64,000 bases of DNA from Flavobacteriaceae bacterium PS02293. GTDB lineage: Bacteria > Bacteroidota > Bacteroidia > Flavobacteriales > Weeksellaceae. The DNA is taken from NCBI GenBank assembly GCA_029960045.1, contig JASCOV010000006.1, forward strand, positions 124,001 through 188,000, given 5' to 3'. The notes beneath the pieces were generated by a model. The model had not been told where the DNA came from and did no database searches. It saw only the letters and a program-made list of their open reading frames with translations. Positions 44,655 through 52,737 of the stretch are shown here, in pieces. Made by a program: the position numbers and the translations under genes. Each line of letters begins with the position of its first letter. Within the stretch, counting starts at the first letter, position 1.

Positions 44655-45143
44655 ATGGACTTAGAATTTTATAAAAAACAAGCTCAGCTAAAGCAAAAAG
44701 ACCACAGAAAATTCCTGGATGGCCTCAAAAAGAAACCGCCGAAAAATCTGGATTATCTTGTAGTAGAAAAACACGAAGAGACTTTTGCTGAAATTGATTG
44801 TCTCAGTTGTGCCAATTGTTGCAAAACTACAGGTCCGCTTTACGTAGAAAAAGATATAGAGAGAATATCAAAACATCTCCGAATGAAACCTGCAGATTTC
44901 GAAACGAAATTTCTACGAGTGGATGAGGACCAAGACAAAGTTCTCCAAAACTTACCTTGCTTTTTTCTGAATGATGATAACACTTGTTCAATATACGATG
45001 TCCGTCCAAAAGCCTGCAGAGAGTATCCTCATACAGACCGAAAAAAAATCTATCAAATCAATAATCTCACAATTCAAAATACGTTGATTTGTCCGGCAAC
45101 TTATGTTTTTGTGGAGAAATTGAGAAAGGTCTTAGAAAAATAA
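44655..45143 (+). CDS. YkgJ family cysteine-cluster protein
   Basis: 162-aa cytosolic protein with the zinc/iron-chelating Cys cluster of YkgJ: CLSCANCCKTTGPLYV (about residues 49-64), a Cys in NLPCFFLNDDNTCSIYDV, RPKACREYP, and a late Cys in LICPATYV. The function of the family is not established. It follows the Kir channel gene by 2 bp and is probably co-transcribed. Confidence 0.87.
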   Translation: MDLEFYKKQAQLKQKDHRKFLDGLKKKPPKNLDYLVVEKHEETFAEIDCLSCANCCKTTGPLYVEKDIERISKHLRMKPADFETKFLRVDEDQDKVLQNLPCFFLNDDNTCSIYDVRPKACREYPHTDRKKIYQINNLTIQNTLICPATYVFVEKLRKVLEK

Positions 45144-45240
45144 TTTATCCTAAAGTTTTCCCAAAAACCCCAACGTTTCTAAATTTTAAATCATATTGGT
45201 TTAATGTTTGACTTTAATAATCAACACTAAATAAATTATT

Positions 45241-45549
45241 ATGAAAAAGTTAATCACAACAGCCGCCTTTATAGTTTTCGGAACGATAATCACTTCTGCA
45301 CAGACAACTCAGAAAAAAGATACTAAAATCAAAATGGCAGAAAAACCAGCCAATTCAACAGAAATGAAATTGAAAACGCCAGTTGAATCAAACAGTATGA
45401 ATAGAACTGTAGATACGGCGAATATTGAGCAAAGACAAAAAGAAGCAGACAAAAAACTTCAAAGACAAACAATTCCTCAAAAAGACGGATTGAATAATGA
45501 AGCTGTAAAATCTGCGCAACCACAACCTACACCAGGACAATTAGAATAA
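45241..45549 (+). CDS. Small secreted hypothetical protein
   Basis: 102 aa with a good signal peptide (1-20, ending TSAQ) and a low-complexity hydrophilic mature part rich in Lys, Thr, Gln and Ala. No domain recognised. A perfect palindromic terminator follows directly. Real gene likely because of the signal peptide, own spacer and terminator. Confidence 0.65.
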   Translation: MKKLITTAAFIVFGTIITSAQTTQKKDTKIKMAEKPANSTEMKLKTPVESNSMNRTVDTANIEQRQKEADKKLQRQTIPQKDGLNNEAVKSAQPQPTPGQLE

Positions 45550-45550
45550 C

Positions 45551-45580
45551 AAAAAGGAGCAAATTAATTTGCTCCTTTTT
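45551..45580. terminator. Perfect 30-bp palindromic bidirectional terminator
   Basis: AAAAAGGAGCAAATT directly followed by its reverse complement AATTTGCTCCTTTTT. It lies 1 bp after a plus-strand gene and 3 bp beyond the hemE stop on the minus strand, so it serves both. Confidence 0.85.
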
Positions 45581-45583
45581 TTA

Positions 45584-46609
45584 TTATGCTTTCCAATCTA
45601 CAACGGCCTTTATAAAAGCTTCCGCATTTTCAACCGGAATATTTGGTAAAATGCCGTGTCCGAGATTCACAATATATTTATCTTTTCCAAAACGGTCAAT
45701 CATCTCGTGAACCATTTTCCGAATCGTTGCCGGCGTAGAGTGCAATCTTGATGGGTCAAAATTCCCTTGCAAAGTCACAGAATTATTGGTAAACTTTCTA
45801 GCCAATTCCGGCGTAATCGTCCAGTCAACACCCAAAGCAGATGCTTTAGATTTCGTCATATCTTCCAGCGCAAACCAACAGCCTTTCCCGAAAACCACAA
45901 CGTGCGTTAATGGCGCCAAAGCTTCTACAATCTGATTGATATATTGCCAAGAAAACTCTTGATAATCAGCTGGCGAAAGCATTCCGCCCCAACTGTCAAA
46001 AACCTGAACCGCAGAAACACCTTTCTCCACTTTTCGTTTCAAATAAGCAATCGTCGTGTCCGTTATTTTTTGCAATAATTTGTGAGCCGCTTCTGTTTGC
46101 AAAAAACAAAATGACTTCGCAATGTTGAAATCCTTAGAACCTCTTCCCTCGATGCAATAACAGAAAATCGTCCAAGGCGAACCAGCAAATCCAATCAAAG
46201 GAATCTCATTGTCCAGCTTTTCCAAAGTCATTTCTATCGCATCGAAAACGTAACCCAAAGTGTCATTCACGTCTGGAACTACCACATCGTCAACTTGTTC
46301 AGCGGTTCTGATAGGTTCGTCCAACCAAGGTCCAACAGATTCCTTCATTTTGAAATCGATGCCCATCGCTTGCGGAACCACCAAAATATCCGAGAACAGA
46401 ATCGCCGCGTCCAAAGGAAATCTTCTAATCGGCTGAACCGTAATTTCCGAGGCCAATTCCGGCGTCTGGCATCGTGTAAAAAAGTCGTATTTATCGCGCA
46501 ACGCAATGAATTCCGGCAAGTATCTTCCGGCTTGTCTCATCATCCACACAGGCGGTCTTTCCACGGTTTCGCCTCGCAAGGCCTTCAAGTATAGGTCGTT
46601 CTTTATCAT
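45584..46609 (-). CDS. hemE: Uroporphyrinogen decarboxylase
   Basis: Cytosolic enzyme (341 aa, normal length) that removes four CO2 from uroporphyrinogen III to give coproporphyrinogen III. The substrate-cleft motif [17 protein letters not shown] is near residues 18-34. The catalytic Asp lies in [16 protein letters not shown], and [16 protein letters not shown] is the second signature. The C-terminal [14 protein letters not shown] has the conserved His. Last gene of hemA-hemC-hemD-hemE. The hemD-hemE gap of 458 bp is filled with repeats. Confidence 0.95.
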   Translation of the reverse strand: MIKNDLYLKALRGETVERPPVWMMRQAGRYLPEFIALRDKYDFFTRCQTPELASEITVQPIRRFPLDAAILFSDILVVPQAMGIDFKMKESVGPWLDEPIRTAEQVDDVVVPDVNDTLGYVFDAIEMTLEKLDNEIPLIGFAGSPWTIFCYCIEGRGSKDFNIAKSFCFLQTEAAHKLLQKITDTTIAYLKRKVEKGVSAVQVFDSWGGMLSPADYQEFSWQYINQIVEALAPLTHVVVFGKGCWFALEDMTKSKASALGVDWTITPELARKFTNNSVTLQGNFDPSRLHSTPATIRKMVHEMIDRFGKDKYIVNLGHGILPNIPVENAEAFIKAVVDWKA

Positions 46610-46624
46610 TTTCTTAAATTATTT

Positions 46625-46725
46625 GGGCGCCTTTTTCCGCCTTCCACTCCCGCTTTTTTCTTTTTGTTGCCCGAGCTTAGTCCAATGCAACAAAAAGAAA
46701 AAGAGCTCCGTTCAAGTCGGGGCGC
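46625..46725 (+). repeat. Dispersed palindromic element, copy 2 of 3
   Basis: Same conserved arms as copy 1 (CCGCCTTCCACTCCCGC and GAGCTCCGTTCAAGTCGGG). The inner stem is different: TTTTTCTTTTTGTTGC (46655-46670) pairs perfectly with GCAACAAAAAGAAAAA (46687-46702). Outer ends are GCGCC and GGCGC instead of GCAGC and GCTGC, again still complementary. It lies just upstream of the hemE start. Confidence 0.87.
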
Positions 46726-46926
46726 GCTTCGCAAAGTTTCAACATTAGTCTTCCAAATCAGCTTTCCCGGCAGTTAAACTTTTCTGAAAAATCAATTTTA
46801 AAGTTATTTTACTTATTTGAACCATTACAAAAATTGCAACAGTTCAAAATTTTCTAAATTCAAGTTGTTGCAAAAAATACAACAACCATTATAATATGTA
46901 TAATATGCAATTATTTATCAATAGCG
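46726..46926. other. Repeat-rich spacer, weak hairpin only
   Basis: No gene seen. An imperfect inverted repeat with TTGCAACA and TGTTGCAA arms lies at about 46832-46877. The short frame that can be opened across copy 2 of the element is not supported. Confidence 0.45.
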
Positions 46927-47050
46927 TCGGGCTTCAGCCTGATGTCAAAAATTTGCAACATTTAGGCTTTAGCCAAAATTTAAACCATGTTTTGGCTAAA
47001 GCCATTTTCATTTCGCTTTTAAAAATGGGCTAAAGCCGCTAAAGCCCATT
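46927..47050. repeat. Cluster of three GGCTTTAGCC-type hairpins
   Basis: Three palindromes in a row. TCGGGCTTCAGCCTGA is at 46927-46942. GGCTTTAGCCAAAA (46965-46978) pairs perfectly with TTTTGGCTAAAGCC (46990-47003). AATGGGCT (47024-47031) pairs with AGCCCATT (47043-47050) around a further GGCTAAAGCC. They lie between the hemD stop and the 46625 element. They may end or process hemD mRNA, or be a repeat family. Confidence 0.75.
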
Positions 47051-47067
47051 CCTATTGATTTTTTAAA

Positions 47068-47763
47068 TTACGATTTCACATCTGCAGAAATCAAATTCAA
47101 CAAATCCGCCAAAGTATTTTTATGACTTGTAATTATTTTATTTTCAGTGAGTTTCTTCAATTCCGAAGTCGTTGTTTTTCCAATCGAAAAAATCTTCAAA
47201 TCCTCCAAACCGTTGAACTTCGCAAAACTACGAACTCCACTCGGACTGAAGAAAACCACAGCCTGATATTTCTCATTGATTTTCGGAAACAACAATTCAG
47301 TCTTATAAACTGGGATTTTCTTGTAAGAAATATTTTGCAACGGCAATTTTTCATCCAAAATATCCAACGCCAAATCGCCACAAAAATGCAAAAATTTCTC
47401 ATCCACAGAATTTTCTGTAATGAACTGTGAAAGTTCGCTCGCATTCTTACAAAGTTTGAAAGTCCCAAAATTATGTTTCCTCAATTCCTTTTTCGTCTGC
47501 GAACCAACGGCGTAGATCTTATTATAATTCTTCTCAGCAAAATTCTCATTCGCATCAAAACCATTTTCGAAGAAGGATTTCACACCATTCACACTTGTGA
47601 AAATCAAAGAATAATTCTTCAAACCGAAAGTTTTCGTTTTAATGAATTCCGTTTTGATGACCTCCACAAAATCAACTGACACTTCGACTCCGCTCAGTGT
47701 GACAGTTCCCAATTTCTCAGCAACTTTTTCTTGGTCCAGTGATTTTGTAAAAAGGATTTTCAT
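47068..47763 (-). CDS. hemD: Uroporphyrinogen-III synthase
   Basis: Cytosolic enzyme (231 aa) that closes hydroxymethylbilane to uroporphyrinogen III. HemD is poorly conserved; the call rests on the two-domain pattern and on its place between hemC and hemE. The pattern shows NYSLIFTSVNGVKSFFENG in domain 1, KIYAVGSQTKKEL, then VVFFSPSGVRSFAKFNG and FSIGKTTTSELKKL in domain 2. Near residue 25 a mini-palindrome (plus 47677-47704) is translated as VTLSGVEVS, which looks like an insertion relative to relatives as I recall them. Confidence 0.88.
   Translation of the reverse strand: MKILFTKSLDQEKVAEKLGTVTLSGVEVSVDFVEVIKTEFIKTKTFGLKNYSLIFTSVNGVKSFFENGFDANENFAEKNYNKIYAVGSQTKKELRKHNFGTFKLCKNASELSQFITENSVDEKFLHFCGDLALDILDEKLPLQNISYKKIPVYKTELLFPKINEKYQAVVFFSPSGVRSFAKFNGLEDLKIFSIGKTTTSELKKLTENKIITSHKNTLADLLNLISADVKS
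47677..47704 (+). repeat. Mini-palindrome with TCGACTCCGCTC loop, inside hemD
   Basis: ACACT-TCGACTCCGCTC-AGTGT with further partial pairing outside (TGAC and GACA). Same 12-base loop as in the TonB-like gene (18248-18267), but with a different self-complementary stem. It lies in frame in hemD near the N-terminus. Confidence 0.72.
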
Positions 47764-47772
47764 ATTTATAAA

Positions 47773-47796
47773 GTCTTCGAGAGCCTCAGACTGACA
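47773..47796 (+). repeat. 24-bp dispersed mini-palindrome, intergenic copy B
   Basis: Identical over 24 bases to 29062-29085 (GTCT/AGAC stem with TCGAGAGCCTC loop). It lies 10 bp upstream of the hemD start codon, in the hemC-hemD gap. Confidence 0.65.
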
Positions 47797-47813
47797 TTAT
47801 TAAAACATTATTT

Positions 47814-47860
47814 TGTCATTCCGGAGGAATCTCAACTGTCTAGATTCCTCCGGAATGACA
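47814..47860. repeat. Perfect 19-bp-arm hairpin in the hemC-hemD gap
   Basis: TGTCATTCCGGAGGAATCT (47814-47832) and its exact reverse complement (47842-47860) around a 9-nt loop. It has no T run on the hem (minus) strand that would make it a clean terminator, so it looks like a palindromic repeat element. Confidence 0.8.
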
Positions 47861-47884
47861 AACTAGGCGTAGAATTAAAATTAA

Positions 47885-48793
47885 TTAAATACTTTTACGA
47901 ATCTCATCCATCAATTCTTTTCCGCCGTTTTCCAAAACTTTGAAAGCTAATTTCGCTCCAAAATTTTCAGATTCGTTCCAATCAAAAATCTCATCGGTTT
48001 CGATGCAATCTTTTCCGTCCAGCGAACAAAGTCTTCCAACAAATCGGATTTGATTTCCAATCAATTCCGCTTTTGCACCAATCGGCGCCGTACAACCGCC
48101 TTCCAAAGTTTTCAGGAATTCTCTTTCTATGGTAATACAAATCTCAGTTTCCTTGTGAGAAATCGATTTTAAAATATCGCTCAATTCAGGATTGTCAATT
48201 TTACTCGCGATTGTAACCACACCTTGCGAAGGTGCTTGCAACAAAAACGGAATCTGCTCATATTCCACATCCAGATTCATCCTTTTGATTCCTGCTAATG
48301 AAAAAATCGTCGCATCTGCAACACCGTCACCCAGTTTTTTCAAACGGGTTTGAACGTTTCCGCGAATATCTGTGAATTCAGTTTCCGGAAATTCCTTCAA
48401 CCAGAAAGCACGTCTTCTTAAACTGCTGGTTGCAATTTTCAAAACATTCAAATCCAAAGGTTGAGCATCATTATTTCTAACCAATACATCTTCCGGAAAA
48501 TCTCTTTCCAAAACTGCAGAAATCTGAACGTTTTCAGGTAAAAGTGTCGGAACATCTTTTAAGGAATGAACCGCAATATCGATTTCATCATTAAGCAAAG
48601 CAATGTCCAAATCTTTTGTGAAAATTCCAGTGATTCCCAATGCGTAAAGCGGTTGGTTCAGGTTTTTGTCGCCGGAACTGATGATTGGAACGATTTCCGT
48701 CTGTAATCCAAGATTCTGAAGTTTAGATTCAACTTCGTGAGCCTGCCAAAGGGCGAGCGGACTATTTCTGGTTCCTATTCTTATGGTTTTCAT
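47885..48793 (-). CDS. hemC: Hydroxymethylbilane synthase (porphobilinogen deaminase)
   Basis: Cytosolic enzyme (302 aa) that polymerises four porphobilinogen units. It starts IRIGTRNSPLALWQAHEVE. HSLKDVPTLLPE carries the catalytic Asp region, and SSLRRRAFWLKEFPE the Arg cluster. EGGCTAPIGAKAEL holds the Cys that carries the dipyrromethane cofactor. All domains are in the normal order. It starts 4 bp after the hemA stop, so both are co-transcribed. Confidence 0.95.
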   Translation of the reverse strand: MKTIRIGTRNSPLALWQAHEVESKLQNLGLQTEIVPIISSGDKNLNQPLYALGITGIFTKDLDIALLNDEIDIAVHSLKDVPTLLPENVQISAVLERDFPEDVLVRNNDAQPLDLNVLKIATSSLRRRAFWLKEFPETEFTDIRGNVQTRLKKLGDGVADATIFSLAGIKRMNLDVEYEQIPFLLQAPSQGVVTIASKIDNPELSDILKSISHKETEICITIEREFLKTLEGGCTAPIGAKAELIGNQIRFVGRLCSLDGKDCIETDEIFDWNESENFGAKLAFKVLENGGKELMDEIRKSI

Positions 48794-48797
48794 TGTC

Positions 48798-50051
48798 TTA
48801 CTGTTTGTGGATGTCGAGGATCTCCTCCATCAATTTTGTGATTTCGTCGGCGCGGGAAGGATTTTCCATAATATATTTCGCAAATCGATTCGTGATTTTC
48901 TGTACCAGATTGTTGGACAGTTCCATATCCTCGATTTTGGCGTAATGGAATTTCTTATGGATATTGTGCATTTCGTTTTCCTCGATTTTCTTCAAAGAAT
49001 TTTTGAAATGATTGATTTGAGGCGCTAGTTTTCTTTTCTTTTCCCAATCTGCAAATTCCTTCGCCATTTCTTTGATGATGCCTTCCGCTTTCGGGATTTC
49101 CTTCTTGCGCTGTTCCATCGTTTCCTGGATGGTTTGCGAAAGTTGGTCCACATCTATCAAAGTCACATTTTCCAATTTCCCGATTTCCTTTTGAACATTA
49201 TTCGGCATAGAAAGGTCGATGACGAGCATTTCTTTGTTTTTAGGAAAATTAGTTTCATCGATGATATATTTCTGAGCGCCGGTTGCCACGATTAGAACAT
49301 CGGTTTGCTTCAATTCTTCTGGGAACGTTTCAAAATCGATTTGAGGAATATTGTATTTATCAGCAATCTTCTCCGCTTTTTCGAAAGAACGGTTGGCGAT
49401 TTTTATTTTGGGCTGATAAATGTGTTTTACAAGATTTTCAATCGTATTCTGACCAATTTCTCCAACACCGAGAAGCAGAATATTCTTCTCGTGAATGTGT
49501 TTAGTATTATTTAAAATATAATGAACCGCCGCGTAAGAAACAGAAGCTGAACCTGTGCTGATTCCCGTTTCATTCTTAATTCTCTTCGAAATTTGAATCG
49601 AGGAATTAATCGCACGTTCCAAATATGGATTAGAAAAATCTTTGTATTTTTTGAATCGATGATAAGCATTCTTGATTTGAGAGACAATCTCAAAATCTCC
49701 AATAATCTGACTTTCCAAACCAGCTGCGACACGGAAAAGATGAAACAATGCATCTTCTCTTTGCAGTACATTTACGTAATTCAAGAATTCAGAAAGCGAA
49801 ACGCCAACTGTATTGCAATAAAGCTCTGCAATGTGAAGATAATTCTTTGTCGTTGAATAAATTTCGGTTCTGTTGCAAGTAGAAACCACAAAAGCATCAC
49901 CGTAATCCTGCTCGTGAATTTGGTTGACAAAAGCTTTTATGTGGTCATCAAAAAATGCAAATCTGCCGCGCGTTTCTGCATCGGCTTTTTCATAACTGAT
50001 GCTGAGAACAGCAAGGTCTGAGGTTTGATGAAATTTATTTTTAGTGCTCAT
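48798..50051 (-). CDS. hemA: Glutamyl-tRNA reductase
   Basis: First enzyme of the C5 tetrapyrrole pathway (417 aa), reducing Glu-tRNA(Glu) to glutamate-1-semialdehyde with NADPH. The catalytic domain has VSTCNRTEIYS with the nucleophilic Cys near residue 41-45. GLESQIIGDFEIVSQIKNAY is the second signature. The NADPH domain has LLLGVGEIGQNTIENL, and the C-terminal dimerisation helix follows. It heads the hemA-hemC-hemD-hemE set. A -7-like TAAATTTG is on the minus strand upstream (plus 50062-50069), without a clear -33 box. Confidence 0.95.
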   Translation of the reverse strand: MSTKNKFHQTSDLAVLSISYEKADAETRGRFAFFDDHIKAFVNQIHEQDYGDAFVVSTCNRTEIYSTTKNYLHIAELYCNTVGVSLSEFLNYVNVLQREDALFHLFRVAAGLESQIIGDFEIVSQIKNAYHRFKKYKDFSNPYLERAINSSIQISKRIKNETGISTGSASVSYAAVHYILNNTKHIHEKNILLLGVGEIGQNTIENLVKHIYQPKIKIANRSFEKAEKIADKYNIPQIDFETFPEELKQTDVLIVATGAQKYIIDETNFPKNKEMLVIDLSMPNNVQKEIGKLENVTLIDVDQLSQTIQETMEQRKKEIPKAEGIIKEMAKEFADWEKKRKLAPQINHFKNSLKKIEENEMHNIHKKFHYAKIEDMELSNNLVQKITNRFAKYIMENPSRADEITKLMEEILDIHKQ

Positions 50052-50336
50052 TTTCAGTCTGCAAATTTACAATATTTAATACAAAGACTGTTTCCGAATA
50101 TCATTTTGGGAAATTGATAAAATCTATATCATTAGGTTGAAATCTTTTGAAAAATAGTAATGTATTTTGGGTTTTGATGCAAGAGTAATAATTTTTGATT
50201 TTCAATTGATATTCAGATTTTTTTGACAATCGAAATTATTAAAATTTTAAGGAAATTTTAACCAAATTATTTTTAATTCGTCAGATAGAATGAGTCTAAA
50301 TTTATATCTTTGTAAACTTAATAATGACTGAACAAA

Positions 50337-51362
50337 ATGGGTATATTGGATATGTTTACGCAAGAGATTGCGATCGACTTGGGAACTGCGAACACACTTA
50401 TCATACACAACAACAAAATAGTTGTGGATCAGCCGTCTATCGTGGCGATTGAGCGCTCGACAGGCAAGCCGATTGCTGTAGGTGAACAAGCAAAACATAT
50501 GCAAGGGAAGACTCACGAGGATATCAAAACGGTTCGTCCATTGAAAGATGGTGTGATTGCGGATTTCCACGCTTCGGAGCATATGATTAAGGAATTTATT
50601 AAACAAATTCCGGGTATCAAAGGAAAGCTTTTTCAGCCTGCACTTAGAATCGTAATCTGTATCCCTTCAGGAATTACTGAGGTGGAGAAAAGAGCGGTAA
50701 GAGATTCTGCTCAAAAAGTGAATGCGAAAGAAGTTCGTTTGATTTATGAACCAATGGCTGCTGCAATAGGAGTTGGTATAGATGTTCAGAAACCGGAAGG
50801 TAATATGATTATCGACATAGGTGGTGGAACAACAGAGATTGCTGTGGTTGCGCTAGGTGGAATTGTTTGTGATAAATCTGTGAAAATTGCAGGTGATGTT
50901 TTCACAAATGATATTGCTTATTACTTAAGAACTCATCATAATTTATATATTGGAGAAAGAACTGCGGAGAGAATTAAAATCGAAGTTGGTTCTGCTGTGG
51001 AAGAATTGGATGTTCCAATTGACGATATTCCTGTACAAGGACGTGACTTGATTACTGGGAAGCCAAAAGAAATTATGGTTAACTATAAAGAAATTGCTAA
51101 GGCTCTTGACAAATCGATTATCAGAATCGAAGATGCGGTAATGGAAACGTTATCTCTTACGCCTCCGGAATTGGCTGCTGATATCTACAAAACCGGAATC
51201 TATCTTGCTGGTGGTGGTGCACTCTTAAGAGGTTTGGCAGACAGACTTCACAGAAAAACCGGACTTCCTGTTTTTGTAGCAGAAGATCCTTTGAGAGCGG
51301 TAGTAAGAGGAACAGGAATTGCTCTTAAAAATATGGATAAATTCAATTTCCTTATCAAATAA
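50337..51362 (+). CDS. mreB: Rod-shape-determining protein MreB
   Basis: Bacterial actin (341 aa) that guides lateral wall synthesis. Actin-fold motifs are IDLGTANTLI (phosphate 1), EPMAAAIGVGID (connect), MIIDIGGGTTEIAV (phosphate 2) and LAGGGALLRGL (adenosine). First gene of mreB-mreC-mreD-pbp2-rodA. A perfect -7 box TATCTTTG lies at 50305-50312, 24 bp before the ATG, without a good -33 match. Confidence 0.96.
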   Translation: MGILDMFTQEIAIDLGTANTLIIHNNKIVVDQPSIVAIERSTGKPIAVGEQAKHMQGKTHEDIKTVRPLKDGVIADFHASEHMIKEFIKQIPGIKGKLFQPALRIVICIPSGITEVEKRAVRDSAQKVNAKEVRLIYEPMAAAIGVGIDVQKPEGNMIIDIGGGTTEIAVVALGGIVCDKSVKIAGDVFTNDIAYYLRTHHNLYIGERTAERIKIEVGSAVEELDVPIDDIPVQGRDLITGKPKEIMVNYKEIAKALDKSIIRIEDAVMETLSLTPPELAADIYKTGIYLAGGGALLRGLADRLHRKTGLPVFVAEDPLRAVVRGTGIALKNMDKFNFLIK

Positions 51363-51386
51363 TTAAGATTTTTCTCAAGTTTTTAG

Positions 51387-52241
51387 ATGGGTGCTTTGCT
51401 GAGATTTTTTTCTAAGAATGCTTTGTTTGTGTTCTTTGTATTTTTGCAATTGGTTGCAATTGTACTTATTTTCAGCAAGAATGCTATGCAGCAGAGTTTT
51501 GTTGCAGCAAAAACTGCAGCCTTCAATTCTTGGGTTTCCGGTTATATCGATGAAGGAACTTCTTATCTTAAACTGAAACAAATCAACGAAGATCTCGTCA
51601 CTCAAAACAAAGCTTTGATGCTGGAACTTTATGGAAAAGATAAAGTAAAAAATCCGAGTTTCAGAAAAGTTTATGATACGATTGGCGGCGGACAGATCTA
51701 CACTTTTGTAGATGGGGAAGTAGTTTTCAATAGTATTAATAGACGAGATAATTACTATACGATTAATCGTGGACGTTTGCAAGGCGTGAGTTCCAATATG
51801 GGGGTCATTGCTCCAAAAGGAATTGCCGGAATCGTTATTAATACAACGGATAATTATTCCTTGGTAAAATCGATTTTAAGTGTTAATAAAATTAAAATCA
51901 GTGCGTCTCTTAAAAAATCAGGCTATTTTGGGACGTTATCATGGAAAGGCGATGATACGAGAACAATGACCCTTTCTGATATTCCAAAATATGTTCCTTT
52001 GAAAGTTGGTGATTCCGTTGTAACAGATGGGAAATCTTCTATTTTTCCTGCTGGAATTATGGTTGGAACTGTTGCCGGTTATGAAGTGGACAGTAAAACC
52101 GGATTCTGGGATATTTCTGTAGAACTCAGTGAAAAGATCGGCAAATTAAGTAAAGTTTTCGTCGTACGAAATCTGAAAAAATCCGAAGTTCAGAAAATAG
52201 ATGATTCATTAAAAGTTCAAATTAAAAAAGATGATCAGTAG
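51387..52241 (+). CDS. mreC: Rod-shape-determining protein MreC
   Basis: Elongasome scaffold (284 aa) with one N-terminal membrane helix (about residues 10-30). A coiled coil (about 60-90) and a periplasmic double beta-barrel (about 105-265) follow. The barrel has NYYTINRGRLQGVSSNMGVI, GIAGIVINTTDNYS and ILSVNKIKISASLKKSGY, typical of MreC. Overlaps mreD by 11 bp. Confidence 0.92.
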   Translation: MGALLRFFSKNALFVFFVFLQLVAIVLIFSKNAMQQSFVAAKTAAFNSWVSGYIDEGTSYLKLKQINEDLVTQNKALMLELYGKDKVKNPSFRKVYDTIGGGQIYTFVDGEVVFNSINRRDNYYTINRGRLQGVSSNMGVIAPKGIAGIVINTTDNYSLVKSILSVNKIKISASLKKSGYFGTLSWKGDDTRTMTLSDIPKYVPLKVGDSVVTDGKSSIFPAGIMVGTVAGYEVDSKTGFWDISVELSEKIGKLSKVFVVRNLKKSEVQKIDDSLKVQIKKDDQ

Positions 52242-52737
52242 AAACGTTGTGTCAGATCTGGCTTTGATCGCAATATTGACGGCTTTTCAGATTTTTATTC
52301 TGAACAGAGTTGCTCTTTTTGGGCAATATATTCCTGTGCTTTATCCTGTCTTCGTCATGTTTTATCCATTCTTCAGAAACAGATTTCATTTTTTGGCACT
52401 CAGTTTTATTTTAGGATTATGCGTTGATGCATTTCTTGGAACTTGGGGAATCAATGCTTTTGCTACAACGGTTGTAGCATATTTTAGAACAATTATATTC
52501 CGAACATCTACAGATACAACGACAGATTTTTTCTCTTTCCAAAGTATCCAGTGGACACAATTTATATTTTTTATTGTAACCAGTATTTTTATCCACCAGC
52601 TTTTGGTGCAATACATCGAATTCTTTAAGTTCGACAGATTTTTTGAAATTTTATTTAATGTAATAGTTACCAGTATAATCTCGTTTGTATTTATATTAGC
52701 CTATGCATTAGCATTTAAAATCAAGCAAAAAGTTTGA
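52231..52737 (+). CDS. mreD: Rod-shape-determining protein MreD-like
   Basis: Membrane protein (168 aa) with five hydrophobic helices. Sequence conservation of MreD is low; the call rests on size, topology, the FYPFFRNRF and FILGLCVDAFLGTWGINAFA segments, and position between mreC and pbp2. It overlaps both neighbours (11 bp with mreC, 4 bp TTGA with pbp2). Confidence 0.88.
   Translation: MISRNVVSDLALIAILTAFQIFILNRVALFGQYIPVLYPVFVMFYPFFRNRFHFLALSFILGLCVDAFLGTWGINAFATTVVAYFRTIIFRTSTDTTTDFFSFQSIQWTQFIFFIVTSIFIHQLLVQYIEFFKFDRFFEILFNVIVTSIISFVFILAYALAFKIKQKV

Noticed and set aside
46506..46748. 80-codon frame running from hemE antisense into the palindromic element
   Set aside because: Half is antisense to hemE, the rest is repeat sequence, and there is no protein-like pattern.
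50052..50336. Regulatory RNA between hemA and mreB
   Set aside because: AT-rich spacer with only isolated -7-like boxes and no convincing fold.
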